In this document: positions 22,641 to 32,308 of the stretch, piece after piece
How positions within the stretch are numbered: position 1 is the first letter of the stretch
How the letters are laid out: each line of letters begins with the position of its first letter
Origin: a virus
Virus record (IMG/VR): IMGVR_UViG_3300047586_000081
Span: 1 to 64,000 of that record
Reading direction: 5' to 3' (one strand)
DNA length: 64,000 nt
Translations under genes and position numbers: made by a program
Notes under the pieces: model-generated
What the model was told of the DNA's origin: nothing
The model's database searches: none
What the model saw: only the letters and a program-made list of their open reading frames with translations

Positions 22641-23627
22641 TTATTCAGGGGTTCGAGCCGATGGAGTGTTGGGGGTCCAGCCGCGGTTGACCTCGGCAGA
22701 GACCTCCGCGTCGTAGTCGGGCCGTTCGACCGCCTGGTAGCGGACGTACTCTTCCTTGATGCGACCGATGGCCCCGGCGTCCGTCATGGCGATGTCCAGG
22801 ATGATGCCACCGATGGCCGGGTGCAGGCCCTTCGCGGCCAGGTAGGGATACTGGCGCTGGAAGCAAGGCACCTGGAACGCGGTGATGCCGTGGATCTGGT
22901 CCTTGCAGTAGATGTGCAGGTGGCCCACCAGGAGCAGATCGACCGGGTCGCCGACCGGGAGGGCCTCCGCGATCTTCTGCAACCGGTAGCTGTCAGCGTA
23001 CGGCTTGCCGCCGGACGGGTGGGACATGTAGATCTTGAGAGGTCCGAGTTCGACGTAGGTCGCGGTGTGCCCCACGTACTTGATGTCTGGGCGGTACACG
23101 CCGATTTGCCGCACGACATTGACCCCGGAGTCCTTGTGGAAGGACATGTCGTGGTTGCCGCCCAGCACCAAGGTCTCCTGGCCGTCCTCGCCCCGAGGGT
23201 AAGTCTCGCTGGCGTAGGCGACCTGGCCATCGGATCCCTGGACGTGCAGCTCGTAGAGCCGCCCGATGTGCATCTTGGCGGTACCGTCGGTGATGTCACC
23301 GAGGTTGAGGAACTTGTCCACTCCCTCGCTCGAAGCGTAGTGGTAGAAGTCCTTGAGCGCGGTGAGCTGCTCGTAGCTCGATCCGAGATGCGGGTCCGAC
23401 ATGACCCCGAGCTTGATGTGCTCTTTGCCCCGGTCGATGGGGATCCTGACCGTCTGGCCCTCGGGCTCTTTCTCGGTAATGAGCTTGCCGCCAATGATCT
23501 TGACATCGAAGCCGCGCTCGTACATGGCCGCGGCTAGGCGTTCGAGATCGGCGGGCTTGGCAGTCTCAGGGTCGATAACCCGGGCCGCCCGGAGCTTCTC
23601 CTCGACGCTGTCCTTTAGAGCTGACAT
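22641..23627 (-). CDS. metallophosphoesterase
   Basis: A 328-residue calcineurin-like phosphoesterase. In order: S-D78-P-H80-L, N-L-G-D111, G-G-N158-H159-D, S-H203-P and G-H236-L-H238, the full dinuclear-metal motif set. Such phage enzymes may act on DNA ends, nucleotides or RNA caps; the substrate cannot be read here. ATG 23627 has a GGGAG site eight bases before it; GTG 23636 is less likely. It is the last gene of the right arm. Confidence 0.85.
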   Translation of the reverse strand: MSALKDSVEEKLRAARVIDPETAKPADLERLAAAMYERGFDVKIIGGKLITEKEPEGQTVRIPIDRGKEHIKLGVMSDPHLGSSYEQLTALKDFYHYASSEGVDKFLNLGDITDGTAKMHIGRLYELHVQGSDGQVAYASETYPRGEDGQETLVLGGNHDMSFHKDSGVNVVRQIGVYRPDIKYVGHTATYVELGPLKIYMSHPSGGKPYADSYRLQKIAEALPVGDPVDLLLVGHLHIYCKDQIHGITAFQVPCFQRQYPYLAAKGLHPAIGGIILDIAMTDAGAIGRIKEEYVRYQAVERPDYDAEVSAEVNRGWTPNTPSARTPE

Positions 23628-23869
23628 GTATGACACTCCCCGCGCCGATGGCGCTTGATGAGAGAGTCCGACATGGGGCGATCCAGCAGCGTACCGAGTT
23701 CTGAGGCAATCAGGGGAGCAGGGACATCACCGTCGGCTATCAGCGCTTGCAAGTCGGCCCAGGTCTCCTCGTCCATCTTCGTCTTGTGCAGAATGGAGAG
23801 AAGGCAGGGCCTACCTCCAGTGACGCGTGTAGTGCGCGCGGCGATCACGTGATCGTAGAACTTGCCCAA
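23615..23869 (-). CDS. hypothetical small protein, HTH-like
   Basis: An 84-residue protein. The only good start is TTG 23869, which has a strong AGGAGG seven bases upstream. Residues 45-70 (P-A-P-L-I-A-S-E-L-G-T-L-L) could form a helix-turn-helix, followed by a C-H-T-C end. It overlaps the phosphoesterase gene by 13 bases. Confidence 0.55.
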   Translation of the reverse strand: MGKFYDHVIAARTTRVTGGRPCLLSILHKTKMDEETWADLQALIADGDVPAPLIASELGTLLDRPMSDSLIKRHRRGECHTCQL

Positions 23870-23920
23870 GTAGTGTCCTCCTAGTGACGGGCACAGAATA
23901 CACCCACTGGACGGGTTGCG

Positions 23921-24073
23921 CTACCTGTGTTTCGGAGGACGCTTCGGGATCAGCGTGGTGCCGCAATTGGGGCACGGCACGGTCTTGAGACCCGGCAGCT
24001 TGAGGTAGCCGAAGTACTCCTTGGGCGGGCATTTCGGGCAGACAAGCGGCAGGCCGTACTTAGGCATGGCCAT
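23921..24073 (-). CDS. zinc-ribbon protein
   Basis: A 50-residue protein with two knuckles, C-P-K-C and C-P-N-C-G, 20 residues apart, plus a basic C-terminus. This is a complete zinc ribbon. ATG 24073 (or 24067) overlaps the end of the glycosyltransferase gene. Small ribbons like this bind nucleic acid or act as structural modules. Confidence 0.6.
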   Translation of the reverse strand: MAMPKYGLPLVCPKCPPKEYFGYLKLPGLKTVPCPNCGTTLIPKRPPKHR

Positions 24074-25157
24074 TCTCCACTAGAACGCGCCGCAAGTACT
24101 CGTCGTACTTCCAGCGGATCGTGTCCGTCGAGAAGCGGCCGTATGCACTACCAGCGATCTCGTGCCGGTCCAGTGAGGGGGCGTCCTGTGCCGCGGAGAT
24201 GTACTCCTCGGGTGAGGAGCAGCGCCAACCATCCACGCCCTGGCGCACCGTCTCGGTGAACGCACCCCAGTCCGACGTGATGACGGGTGTACCGGCCATC
24301 ATGCTCTCGGCGTGAACACCGCAGAAGGCTTCGAGGTACATGCTCGGGCAGAACGTCGCGATGGCGCCGCCCATCAACCGAGCGCGTCCGGCTGGCCCTA
24401 CCACACCAACGTGCTCGATGTGATCGCCAGACACCACGAGATCAATGCCGCGGAAGGTGTTGCCCTCCTGGGTACAGCCATTTCCGGCGATGATGAGTTT
24501 CGCCCCGATGGCGCGCGTAGCCTCGACGGCGCGCTCGATGCCCTTACGGCGGATGAAACGGCAGACCATCAGGTAGTAGCCGCCATCGCCAGGCCCAGGC
24601 GGGAAGTCCTCGGCCTCGAACGAGTTGGGGATCACGATGTCCCCGGTGCGCTCGTTATCGGGAATGCCCTGTACTTGCTGCCGCCCGGCAATGAAGTGTC
24701 GCAGGGCGTAGCTCTCGTACACGCGGTACGGCGCCCACACCCCCCAGTAGCCCACGCCGACCTCAACGGGGATCAGCTCGGGTAGGGCCTCGGCTACCGA
24801 CTTCTGGCTCCAGCCCATGGTCAGGCCCAGGATGTCCCCGGGCTCCATGCGCTGGCGAATGGCGTAGATCGCGCGGGCGTTCAGGGCCTGCCAGTACGGC
24901 AACTGGTCGTCCCACTGGTCGAAGGTTTCTTTGGCCCAGTCGCGACCCGCAAACCAGATCGCCTGGTCTTGACGAGTCACGATGGGAATGTGCTCAGTGC
25001 AACGAGCCTCGTTCTCTTCGCCCGCATAGAGCCGCACGTCCCACCCGGCATCGTGCAGCATGTTGGCTTCTTTGCGGGTCTTCTCGGTAAAGGCACACCA
25101 GCTGAATGCCTTTGTGGTTTCCGTGTGCGGAAACCCTAGGAGATGGATCCGGGGCAT
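24060..25157 (-). CDS. glycosyltransferase, GT-B fold (GT4-like)
   Basis: A 365-residue protein from ATG 25157 with a GGGAGAGC site upstream. The C-terminal nucleotide-sugar domain is clear: R-F-I-R-R-K-G-I-E-R-A, K-L-I-I-A-G-N-G, then E-A-F-C-G-V-H-A-E with the E-x7-E motif, then G-T-P-V-I-T-S-D. It retains the usual retaining-GT4 features. It lies directly downstream of the fibre genes, suggesting the virion or its fibres are the target; this is inference. Confidence 0.85.
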   Translation of the reverse strand: MPRIHLLGFPHTETTKAFSWCAFTEKTRKEANMLHDAGWDVRLYAGEENEARCTEHIPIVTRQDQAIWFAGRDWAKETFDQWDDQLPYWQALNARAIYAIRQRMEPGDILGLTMGWSQKSVAEALPELIPVEVGVGYWGVWAPYRVYESYALRHFIAGRQQVQGIPDNERTGDIVIPNSFEAEDFPPGPGDGGYYLMVCRFIRRKGIERAVEATRAIGAKLIIAGNGCTQEGNTFRGIDLVVSGDHIEHVGVVGPAGRARLMGGAIATFCPSMYLEAFCGVHAESMMAGTPVITSDWGAFTETVRQGVDGWRCSSPEEYISAAQDAPSLDRHEIAGSAYGRFSTDTIRWKYDEYLRRVLVENGHA

Positions 25158-25207
25158 TCTAGCTCTCCCGTGCGGGTTGGTTGACAACAGTGTACGCGTT
25201 TTCGGGA

Positions 25208-25876
25208 TCAGATAATCACCACGGCTTGTGACGCAGGAACTGCGGTAATTGCCGCCTCCTTGATGAAGATGTGTCCGCCCGCCGTCTTGGGGGTTCCGGC
25301 GGCATTGGTCCACGCCGCGGACAGCGCTCCGACATCCGCTACATCCGAGAGCGCCAGGTATGAGAGACAGATAGCGATCCAGTTGTTCGGGCCGCCAGCC
25401 GCGAGCCTATTGTAGCCAGCCGGATCTGCCGGTGTCGCCGCGACACCGTCTGTGTCCTCGGAACTCCACGCAAGATCGATCCCATTGCCGCTCGCCCAAG
25501 GGCCAATCGCCGGGATCGGGCACGTCGCGACAGAGGCGCCTTCGACTCCGCACTGGAGCGGGTCGGGAATAGCCTGGACCGCACCAGACACAGCGACGCA
25601 AACCGCCGCCGTGGCTTGGCCGGTAATCGTGATTTCCACGCTGTCCCCCAGCGCACCGGTATCCACTATGCCCCACAGGTAGAGGTACTTGTGATCGTAG
25701 GATGGGCCTACTGTCTGCTCGGCCAGCAAAGCCCAACCATCTGGCGTGGAAGGAGTCGCCGAGCCGTACACTCCGGCGACTAACACGTCACCGGCCACGT
25801 GCCCGATAGGGAGTAGTACCGACAGGGTCGAACCACTCCCACCACTGTAGATTGCTGCGCGCAAGTCGATACTCAT
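25208..25876 (-). CDS. fibre or tail-tip beta-sandwich protein, duplicated domain
   Basis: A 222-residue beta-rich protein. It aligns by eye with residues about 165-375 of the neighbouring fibre (shared G-H-V-x-G-D-V-L-V, S-T-P-x-G-W, I-V-D-T-G-x-L-G, A-I-P, D-P-A-G-Y and A-G-G-H-I/V-F-I). The gene therefore encodes one free copy of the fibre's middle domain. An AGGAGG site precedes ATG 25876. It is probably a virion surface or receptor-binding protein. Confidence 0.7.
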   Translation of the reverse strand: MSIDLRAAIYSGGSGSTLSVLLPIGHVAGDVLVAGVYGSATPSTPDGWALLAEQTVGPSYDHKYLYLWGIVDTGALGDSVEITITGQATAAVCVAVSGAVQAIPDPLQCGVEGASVATCPIPAIGPWASGNGIDLAWSSEDTDGVAATPADPAGYNRLAAGGPNNWIAICLSYLALSDVADVGALSAAWTNAAGTPKTAGGHIFIKEAAITAVPASQAVVII

Positions 25877-25896
25877 GATGTTTGCCTCCTAAGGAT

Positions 25897-27912
25897 CTAG
25901 GTGATGCTCGCTACCACAGCGGAGAAGTTTCCGCCATGTGAGTTGATGAAGTGACCCAGGGGTGCGGAGAGCCCCGGAAACCCGAAAGCAACAGCATACC
26001 CGGCGCTGTCACCCCCGGATGGATACGAGTGCGCAAACTGGAGCAGGCCCAGCCCGGCGTACGCATTGAAGCCCGCGCCGTACGTGCTTTCCGCACCGGC
26101 GGCGATCACGAGCGCCGTGCAGACAGATGGCGTGACTACCGGCAGGAAGCTGCCCTGGGCAGCTCCCGTGATGGCGCCTGACTGATCGAGAGTGCCTGTG
26201 AGCCCAGACCACTCACTCGCGTGGAACCCGCAGTATGTCGTGTCGCTGTACGTGACCGTAATGCCGGTATCCGCCGAGCCGGAAACGATACCGACCCAGA
26301 TCTCACAGTGGGGGCTAGAGCTGGCCGTGCTCTCAGCCAGCTTCGACCACGATACGTTCGTCTGTGTGATCGAGGAGATGTTGGTGCCGCCTTCGCTCTC
26401 CGAGCACAAGACGAGGACGTTCCCGTTCGTCGGAGTCGCGCCCAGGGTCGCCGTGGCACTCCCTTGGTCAGCCGCCGTAGAGGTGACTTCTTGCACAGGC
26501 AACCGCGCTCCCGTACTGCCACCCCCGCCCGGGGCGCCGGTTCCACCTGTAGGGCCAGTCGCACCAGTAGGACCACCAGAGGGGCCAGTTCCACCGGTGC
26601 CACCGGTCGCGCCAGCAGTTCCTGTCCCACCTGTTCCGCCAGCTGCGCCTGTACCGCCCGCAGCACCGGTGCCACCAGTGCCACCCGTGCCGCCGGTGCC
26701 ACCAGCAGATGACCAGGCCGGGGAGCCCGAGACAACTTCGAGGACCTGACCCTCGTCTCCAACGGGCAGCCGAGTAGGGGCACCGCTAACGCTACCCGCA
26801 GCCCTGATGAAGACGTGACCACCCGCGGCGTGAGGGCTCCCGGGGTTGGTCCATTCAGAAGTCAGCGCTCCGACCGTGGTTACATTCGAGAGAACCTTGT
26901 AGGAAAGAACAAAGTCGTGCCAGGTGTTTGGGTGACCCTCGATGCCCCTACTGTACCCAGCCGGGTCCGCCACGGTCGGCAAGCTGCCAGTGCTGGTGCT
27001 CTCACCGCAGAACGTCAGATCTACCCCGTTGCTGCCCGCCCAGGTGCCCAGTTCCGGGAGCGGGCACGTCTCCGAGGCGGCGGCCTGCGTCCCATACTGA
27101 GCCGAGCCTGGGATCGCTTGTTCTGCACCAGAAAGGGCGATGCAGATAGCCATCAGCCCACCGGCGGTCGCAGAAACGGTCACACTCGCCCCGAGCGAAC
27201 CGGTGTCCACGATAGCGAACAGGCTCAGGTACCTGTCGGTTGACGGCTGTGGCGAACCCAGCGGAGTCCATCCACTAGGGGTCGAAGGGCTGTTGTCACT
27301 AAACACACCGAGAACCAGCACGTCACCGACTACGTGCCCGGTCGGGAGCGTCACGACCACAGACGTGGTGTACCCATTGCCGTTGTAGGTGGGTGTGTCG
27401 CGCAAGGCTGCGGTTCCGCTACCAATACCGGTACCGCCCACGATCAGATCACCAATCTGCGTCATTGGGTTGGACATGCTGCTGCCATCACCAGAGCCCG
27501 CAGCACCAGTGCCGCCAGTACCGCCCGTGGCGCCCACCGCTCCGGTCCCGCCCGTGCCGCCTGTACCGCCTACGCCGCCGGTGCCGCCCGTATCGCCAGC
27601 CGCTCCTGTGCCACCAGTGCCACCAGTGCCGCCTGTACCGCCCGCGCCAGACCCACCAGAGCCAGCAGCTCCCGTGCCACCCGTTCCGCCAGTACCACCG
27701 GTGCCACCGGTGCCACCGGTGCCGCCCGCCCCAGAACCACCCGTGCCTCCGCCGCCATAGGTATGCAGAGACTCCAAGGCGGCGTGGACAGTGGTCCCAC
27801 TGCCGATGGTGCCCGTGGCGCCCGTAGCGCCGATCTGGCCATCGACCAGGACGTTGGAGTCGAGATCGGTGCCGTGGTGATCGTAGAGGCGGGAGTGGGT
27901 GTTTCGGCTCAT
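25897..27912 (-). CDS. collagen-like Gly-Gly-Thr repeat fibre protein
   Basis: A 671-residue fibre. An N-terminal attachment part (residues 1-50) precedes a first Gly-Gly-Thr/Ala repeat shaft (about 52-145). A beta-sandwich domain duplicated in the next gene follows (165-375), then a second repeat shaft (400-465) and a different C-terminal beta domain (470-671) that probably meets the receptor. The Thr at nearly every third position makes the shaft a plausible O-glycosylation substrate. It overlaps the tail-tip gene by one base. Confidence 0.75.
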   Translation of the reverse strand: MSRNTHSRLYDHHGTDLDSNVLVDGQIGATGATGTIGSGTTVHAALESLHTYGGGGTGGSGAGGTGGTGGTGGTGGTGGTGAAGSGGSGAGGTGGTGGTGGTGAAGDTGGTGGVGGTGGTGGTGAVGATGGTGGTGAAGSGDGSSMSNPMTQIGDLIVGGTGIGSGTAALRDTPTYNGNGYTTSVVVTLPTGHVVGDVLVLGVFSDNSPSTPSGWTPLGSPQPSTDRYLSLFAIVDTGSLGASVTVSATAGGLMAICIALSGAEQAIPGSAQYGTQAAASETCPLPELGTWAGSNGVDLTFCGESTSTGSLPTVADPAGYSRGIEGHPNTWHDFVLSYKVLSNVTTVGALTSEWTNPGSPHAAGGHVFIRAAGSVSGAPTRLPVGDEGQVLEVVSGSPAWSSAGGTGGTGGTGGTGAAGGTGAAGGTGGTGTAGATGGTGGTGPSGGPTGATGPTGGTGAPGGGGSTGARLPVQEVTSTAADQGSATATLGATPTNGNVLVLCSESEGGTNISSITQTNVSWSKLAESTASSSPHCEIWVGIVSGSADTGITVTYSDTTYCGFHASEWSGLTGTLDQSGAITGAAQGSFLPVVTPSVCTALVIAAGAESTYGAGFNAYAGLGLLQFAHSYPSGGDSAGYAVAFGFPGLSAPLGHFINSHGGNFSAVVASIT
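26520..26710 (-). repeat. Gly-Gly-Thr coding repeat, distal shaft
   Basis: A degenerate 9-base repeat (GCCACCGGT-like on the + strand) encodes Gly-Gly-Thr/Ala. It resembles the repeats at 27480-27760 and 48085-48255, so these can recombine or change length. Confidence 0.8.
27480..27760 (-). repeat. Gly-Gly-Thr coding repeat, proximal shaft
   Basis: About 280 bases of 9-base GC-rich units encode the first collagen-like shaft. Antisense frames rich in Val and Pro are by-products of this composition. Confidence 0.8.
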
Positions 27913-29456
27913 TACGTGGTCCTACACTCGATCACTAGATCGTCGGTGGTGTGCAAGCCCTCACTGAAGGTGACCGTCGATGTATCCGTCTCAGCATAGT
28001 CGGTGCCAAGCCGCTGGAGTAGCCCATTGAGGTAGCACAGCGTCGAGCCCAGGATGTACGTGAAGGGCATTACGAAGACCGTCTGTCCCTCCGTCGGCGT
28101 AAAGGTGAAGGATCCATACGACCCCGCGCTGGCGGAAGAAGAGTCATTGTTAGTGAACGACACGGCCGCACTGGTAACCTGTTGGGTGGTACGCAGGCCC
28201 ATGATGAAGGCCCACAGCCAGCCTGGATCGGCCAGCTGCAAACCAAACTGCCCAGTGAACTTCACGTACGGGTTGCCGCCGGGATCCAACGAGGGAAAGC
28301 TAAAGCTCAGGCTTCGCAACGGCAGATTTACGATGAGGGGGTCTCCGTCCACTCCGAATGAGTAGAGCACCATTGGCATAACATAGCCAGGGACAACGTG
28401 TTGGCGCGTTCCTCCGCTGAGCGGCACATCATGAGCAAACCAGGTGCATTCGTACTGTGGTTGGACATTCTTCATGCCGCGTGCTGTTCCAAATGAAGTG
28501 CCAGGCATGCCGTTGACGATGAGGTCGGCCCGCACCCAGACTTCATTATAAATGCCGTAGCCATCCTCTCCCATGTGGTTCTCGGGCCACTGCCAAAGGT
28601 TGTGGTCAATAATCGAGGCCGAGTCTGTCGATCTCGCAAAGACCGTGCCTCCATCTGTGCCCGCCCACAGGCCGCCGCCCCACACGAAGGCATCGTTGAC
28701 CAGCCCGCCACCGTCGTCGGTTTGGGTACACTCCCGCATCCCGTACGTGGCGAGTGCCTCGGATGGAAGTGGCAGCTCGTTCGGCTTATCCGAGAAGCCC
28801 CAGGGCATCAAGGTGCTCTCGACCGCATGCAGATGAAGATGGAAGCCCGGATCGATGTAGTACAGCGCTCCCCATTTGGCCAGCTCTGTCATAAGTTCGC
28901 GCCAGTAGGTGCCCTGTTGGATCGCAGTGAACTTGGTTCCCGCCGCGGGTGCTCCACCGTCAGGATTGCGCTCAAGCCAACCGACATCATCCACAAACGT
29001 AGTGATGTCCAATCCGTCTGGCACATCGAGGTAGTGAGCGAGATATACGTCCTTCAGCCAAGGCCCCATCTTGTAACTTGGCGCATCCCAAGGGCCAGGG
29101 GTCTTCAGGTAGTTGCCTGGGTCTCGGTAAACGCGCTTATCGAAGAGGATGTTGTAGTCCACACATTGAAGCGTCCACTGGCGGGCCTTTACCGTGCTCG
29201 GAGTAGAGGTATCCACTACCGGGAAAGCAAACCCCCGCTGCACCTGCGAGATGTAGCCGCCCCACAGAGGCACACCATCGAGGGTCACCACCAGCTTCTT
29301 GCCCGTGATGAAGTCATAGATCTGATCCGGGTCTTTGACCACCACCGTAGCCGTGCCGGGGGCGCCACCCATCTGGGTCTGAAAACGGGTCTGGGCGTAA
29401 AGCACAGAGGAATGGATGTCGCCGATGTCCTCTACGTCGATTGAGATCGTACTCAT
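27912..29456 (-). CDS. tail-tip / minor tail protein
   Basis: A 514-residue protein. Its first 110 residues (I-D-V-E-D-I, then A-P-G-T-A-T-V-V-V-K-D, W-G-G-Y-I-S-Q-V-Q-R-G-F-A-F) match the start of the larger upstream protein, so the two are paralogues from duplication. The C-terminal 80 residues form a short adhesin-like beta domain of a type I associate with fibre ends. It probably forms part of the tail hub between tape measure and fibre. Confidence 0.75.
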   Translation of the reverse strand: MSTISIDVEDIGDIHSSVLYAQTRFQTQMGGAPGTATVVVKDPDQIYDFITGKKLVVTLDGVPLWGGYISQVQRGFAFPVVDTSTPSTVKARQWTLQCVDYNILFDKRVYRDPGNYLKTPGPWDAPSYKMGPWLKDVYLAHYLDVPDGLDITTFVDDVGWLERNPDGGAPAAGTKFTAIQQGTYWRELMTELAKWGALYYIDPGFHLHLHAVESTLMPWGFSDKPNELPLPSEALATYGMRECTQTDDGGGLVNDAFVWGGGLWAGTDGGTVFARSTDSASIIDHNLWQWPENHMGEDGYGIYNEVWVRADLIVNGMPGTSFGTARGMKNVQPQYECTWFAHDVPLSGGTRQHVVPGYVMPMVLYSFGVDGDPLIVNLPLRSLSFSFPSLDPGGNPYVKFTGQFGLQLADPGWLWAFIMGLRTTQQVTSAAVSFTNNDSSSASAGSYGSFTFTPTEGQTVFVMPFTYILGSTLCYLNGLLQRLGTDYAETDTSTVTFSEGLHTTDDLVIECRTT

Positions 29457-32308
29457 TCCCAGCCTCCGTGGTTGAAGCGCACGTAGACATTGTGCTCTCC
29501 GAAATCGCCAAACGTGATTAGGCCCGCACTGGTCACGGTATAGTCACGGCCCTGCATCTGGAAGATGCCGTTGTCCCAGAGCTGTACCGAGGCCGGGATG
29601 ACCGCGACCCCCAGGTCGAGTGTGTCGCCGTATATTGCCTCGTCGTCCGTGTACCATGCAGAAGCGGAGAGTCCGATCCACGGGCCGCCATCTAGAATGT
29701 CCACCTTCTCCAGAGTCAAAACGCCTTGGGCTGATCCTGGCGGGAGTGGTTCTGGCCACACCGGGGGCGGCGAGGGCGCGGTCCACGTTGCGGACGCATC
29801 CAAAGTCAAGAAGTCGCTCTCGTACAGACTGATCCAGACCCACTCGATGTGGCCGAGCCCTATCGTGTTCCCCATCCAGCCTTCAAACCACCCCACTGGG
29901 GTCATCACTGGCCCGTAGGGAATGCCGGTATCCGTAAAGTCGGCCCTGTGAGTGCTGATGACAATGCTGCCGTGCGAGGGGTCGTACTCGAACGCGAGGC
30001 CGTACGGGAGGCCGTCTCCGGGGGGGTGGCCCCCGGCGGCCAGGTAGGCTGCGATGTCGTCGCCCTCGGGGGGAGGCCAGCTAAATGGGTTATAGGCGAT
30101 AGGAGTCCCGTCTTCATATTTGATTGTGACATCGCCGTAACAGTATCCAAAGGCCGACAGAGAATATGTCACGTCTACCGTGGTCGGCACTATCACAGAT
30201 GGGTGGAGGGAAATAGAAACATCCGGCGTCCAGTGGGTGGAGTCGCCGGGCAGGACGTAGGATTTGGCCTCTCCTGATACGGTCTCAGAGTGGGCGTGGG
30301 TAATAGGCCAGGGAGAGAGAGTGGTGATGAACCCAGAGGTGCCCGTCAGGTCTTCGATGGCAATTGCGCGTGGTGCGTAGTCTTGCTTGGCCAGGTTGGA
30401 GATGGTGACCTCGGGCAAAAACGCAGGCTTCCAGGGGCAGCTATTGGTCCACAAAGCGGGCTCGCCCTCGCTCGACTTCCAGGCGCGCATGTGAAGCCCC
30501 AGCTCATCAACACGAGCACGAAGATTGATGGGAACGCCAATCCACTCTTCTGGCGCTCCCATATTGGTCGGTACCCGCGCGCTGTCATCGAACCAGTCAC
30601 ATCGGTCCCAGTCCGCCACCGCCATTACCGCCGAGCTATCGGTTGCCACATACATAGCAAACACGATGTACGGGTATTCGGCGTAGTCCGCCTCGTGAAC
30701 CCCCCAGGCGTACTGTAGAAGGACACGCCAGATCCACCATTCTGGGTTGGTCGGCGCCGTGACGGTCACGTTTCTCCAGAGGTACTCGAAGGGGTAGGTG
30801 AAAGCATCGTCAAACACAACGCCCATCCCTGGCCAGGAGTGCATCCCGGCCGCGAGCATGGCCTCGGCGTCCATCGTAGCGACGCCGTCCGAGACCGAGG
30901 CGCCGCCAAGCGAGTCGTCATCCTCCGTGGGGCGCAGCCATGTCCCGGTGGGCGCGGACCCGTAGCCTTCCCCAGCAGGCAAGAAGCTGTAGGAATAGCC
31001 ACTGGGCGGGAAGTGGTCTGGGTCTCCCCAGGTACCTGCACTGAGCGTGCGGTGGAAGTAGTCGTACCAGTGCGGGAGGCTGTAGTCTATTCTGGGGATG
31101 CGGGGGAAATACGGGTTGAACGTGTCGCCCCAGAAGCTCTGGAACATGCTCCACGGCTCGTCGATCTCGTGAGAAAGAGTCAGGACGTATTGCGGATCCG
31201 ATTTGGTGGGAAACGAGATCGTCATGGCTCGTATGGGCACTACGTCGGATATGTCCTCGCCCCCAGTGGAGAACACCTGACTCTCGATCTGCACCTTGGT
31301 GCCCACCTGAAGGGCCATCCCGGGATTGTCGAAGATCGTGCAGGTGAAGCTCACCTGGTCATCCTTGTGGCCACGCTTATTCTCGGCAGAGCCGTAAACG
31401 ACCGAGTCGGCGCGTCTCTGAAGAGCGTCGGGCTTGGAGATGTTTTGTCGATACTCGCCCCACTGCCAGAGCCCATGGCGCACGGCCGAGGCATCATCGT
31501 AGGCACGTGCGAAGCCCATCGTGGGATCACCCATTGCCGAGCCCCACTCCATTGCTTCGTTCGCCAGGTTGGAGCCGTTGGAGTTATGGGTCAGCTCACG
31601 ATAGCCGATATGGTTGCTGGCGGTCGGGTTATCGGTCAGCACGTAGTCCGTGGTTGGAGTGTCAACATCTACCCAGAAGACCTTGAAGGAGGGGTCGATA
31701 TAGTACACGCCCATCGGAACACGGTTGATGATCTGCATTAGCTCAGCTACGGTCAGCCCGCCGTTATAGTAGGCGGTCTGGTCGGGGTTGGGGCTCCCTA
31801 CGTTTTGGATAGAGGAGCTATCCCAGGTACACAGCTCCCCTAGGTCAGTATAGTGAGTCAGGTTATAATCGACCACCACATCTCCCGGAGACCCTTCCGC
31901 CCACCAGTAATCGTAGCCATTGACGGTGGCGGAATGCTCCGAGGGAGATGGTAGGGGATACTGCTCTGGATGCGCTTTGTTGTATGTTACACGCTTCGAC
32001 CACAGGATGTTGACATCGGTGCCCTCCAGGGTCCAGATCAGGTCGCCAAGTTTGGCGGCAGATGTGTCGGCTACGGTGAAAGCGAACCCGCGTCGTATGC
32101 GCAGTAGGAAGCCGGTGAATGCCAGCACGTCATCTAGGAAACACTGGACCAGGGAGCCAGCCACGAAGCTATATTTATGGGTCGTGTCCTTGACGCGGAT
32201 CGTGAGGTTACCGGGCGTCCCATTTGCTCGCATCGTGAAGTTTGTCTGCGCGAACTCCACGTCGGCGGTGATGTCTGTCGCCGCCACTTCGATGCGCACT
32301 ACGGTCAT
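29453..32308 (-). CDS. large tail-tip protein
   Basis: A 951-residue tail protein. The N-terminal domain is shared with the downstream paralogue (I-E-V-A-A-T-D-I, G-T-P-G-N-L-T-I-R-V-K-D, R-I-R-R-G-F-A-F). The middle holds hub-like domains, and long beta-rich, Trp- and Pro-rich modules follow to the C-terminus. The last part resembles the same C-terminal beta domain as its paralogue. It follows the tape measure with a four-base overlap, the usual place for distal tail or baseplate-hub proteins. Confidence 0.8.
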   Translation of the reverse strand: MTVVRIEVAATDITADVEFAQTNFTMRANGTPGNLTIRVKDTTHKYSFVAGSLVQCFLDDVLAFTGFLLRIRRGFAFTVADTSAAKLGDLIWTLEGTDVNILWSKRVTYNKAHPEQYPLPSPSEHSATVNGYDYWWAEGSPGDVVVDYNLTHYTDLGELCTWDSSSIQNVGSPNPDQTAYYNGGLTVAELMQIINRVPMGVYYIDPSFKVFWVDVDTPTTDYVLTDNPTASNHIGYRELTHNSNGSNLANEAMEWGSAMGDPTMGFARAYDDASAVRHGLWQWGEYRQNISKPDALQRRADSVVYGSAENKRGHKDDQVSFTCTIFDNPGMALQVGTKVQIESQVFSTGGEDISDVVPIRAMTISFPTKSDPQYVLTLSHEIDEPWSMFQSFWGDTFNPYFPRIPRIDYSLPHWYDYFHRTLSAGTWGDPDHFPPSGYSYSFLPAGEGYGSAPTGTWLRPTEDDDSLGGASVSDGVATMDAEAMLAAGMHSWPGMGVVFDDAFTYPFEYLWRNVTVTAPTNPEWWIWRVLLQYAWGVHEADYAEYPYIVFAMYVATDSSAVMAVADWDRCDWFDDSARVPTNMGAPEEWIGVPINLRARVDELGLHMRAWKSSEGEPALWTNSCPWKPAFLPEVTISNLAKQDYAPRAIAIEDLTGTSGFITTLSPWPITHAHSETVSGEAKSYVLPGDSTHWTPDVSISLHPSVIVPTTVDVTYSLSAFGYCYGDVTIKYEDGTPIAYNPFSWPPPEGDDIAAYLAAGGHPPGDGLPYGLAFEYDPSHGSIVISTHRADFTDTGIPYGPVMTPVGWFEGWMGNTIGLGHIEWVWISLYESDFLTLDASATWTAPSPPPVWPEPLPPGSAQGVLTLEKVDILDGGPWIGLSASAWYTDDEAIYGDTLDLGVAVIPASVQLWDNGIFQMQGRDYTVTSAGLITFGDFGEHNVYVRFNHGGWE

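Noticed and set aside
22640-22660. tRNA T-loop-like GGTTCGA
   Set aside because: The stem does not pair and the sequence is the end of the phosphoesterase gene.
22587-23537. 316-residue + strand frame
   Set aside because: It mirrors the metallophosphoesterase gene on the other strand, which has all five metal motifs.
27480-27760. CRISPR-like array
   Set aside because: The repeated units are contiguous 9-base coding units for Gly-Gly-Thr without spacers.
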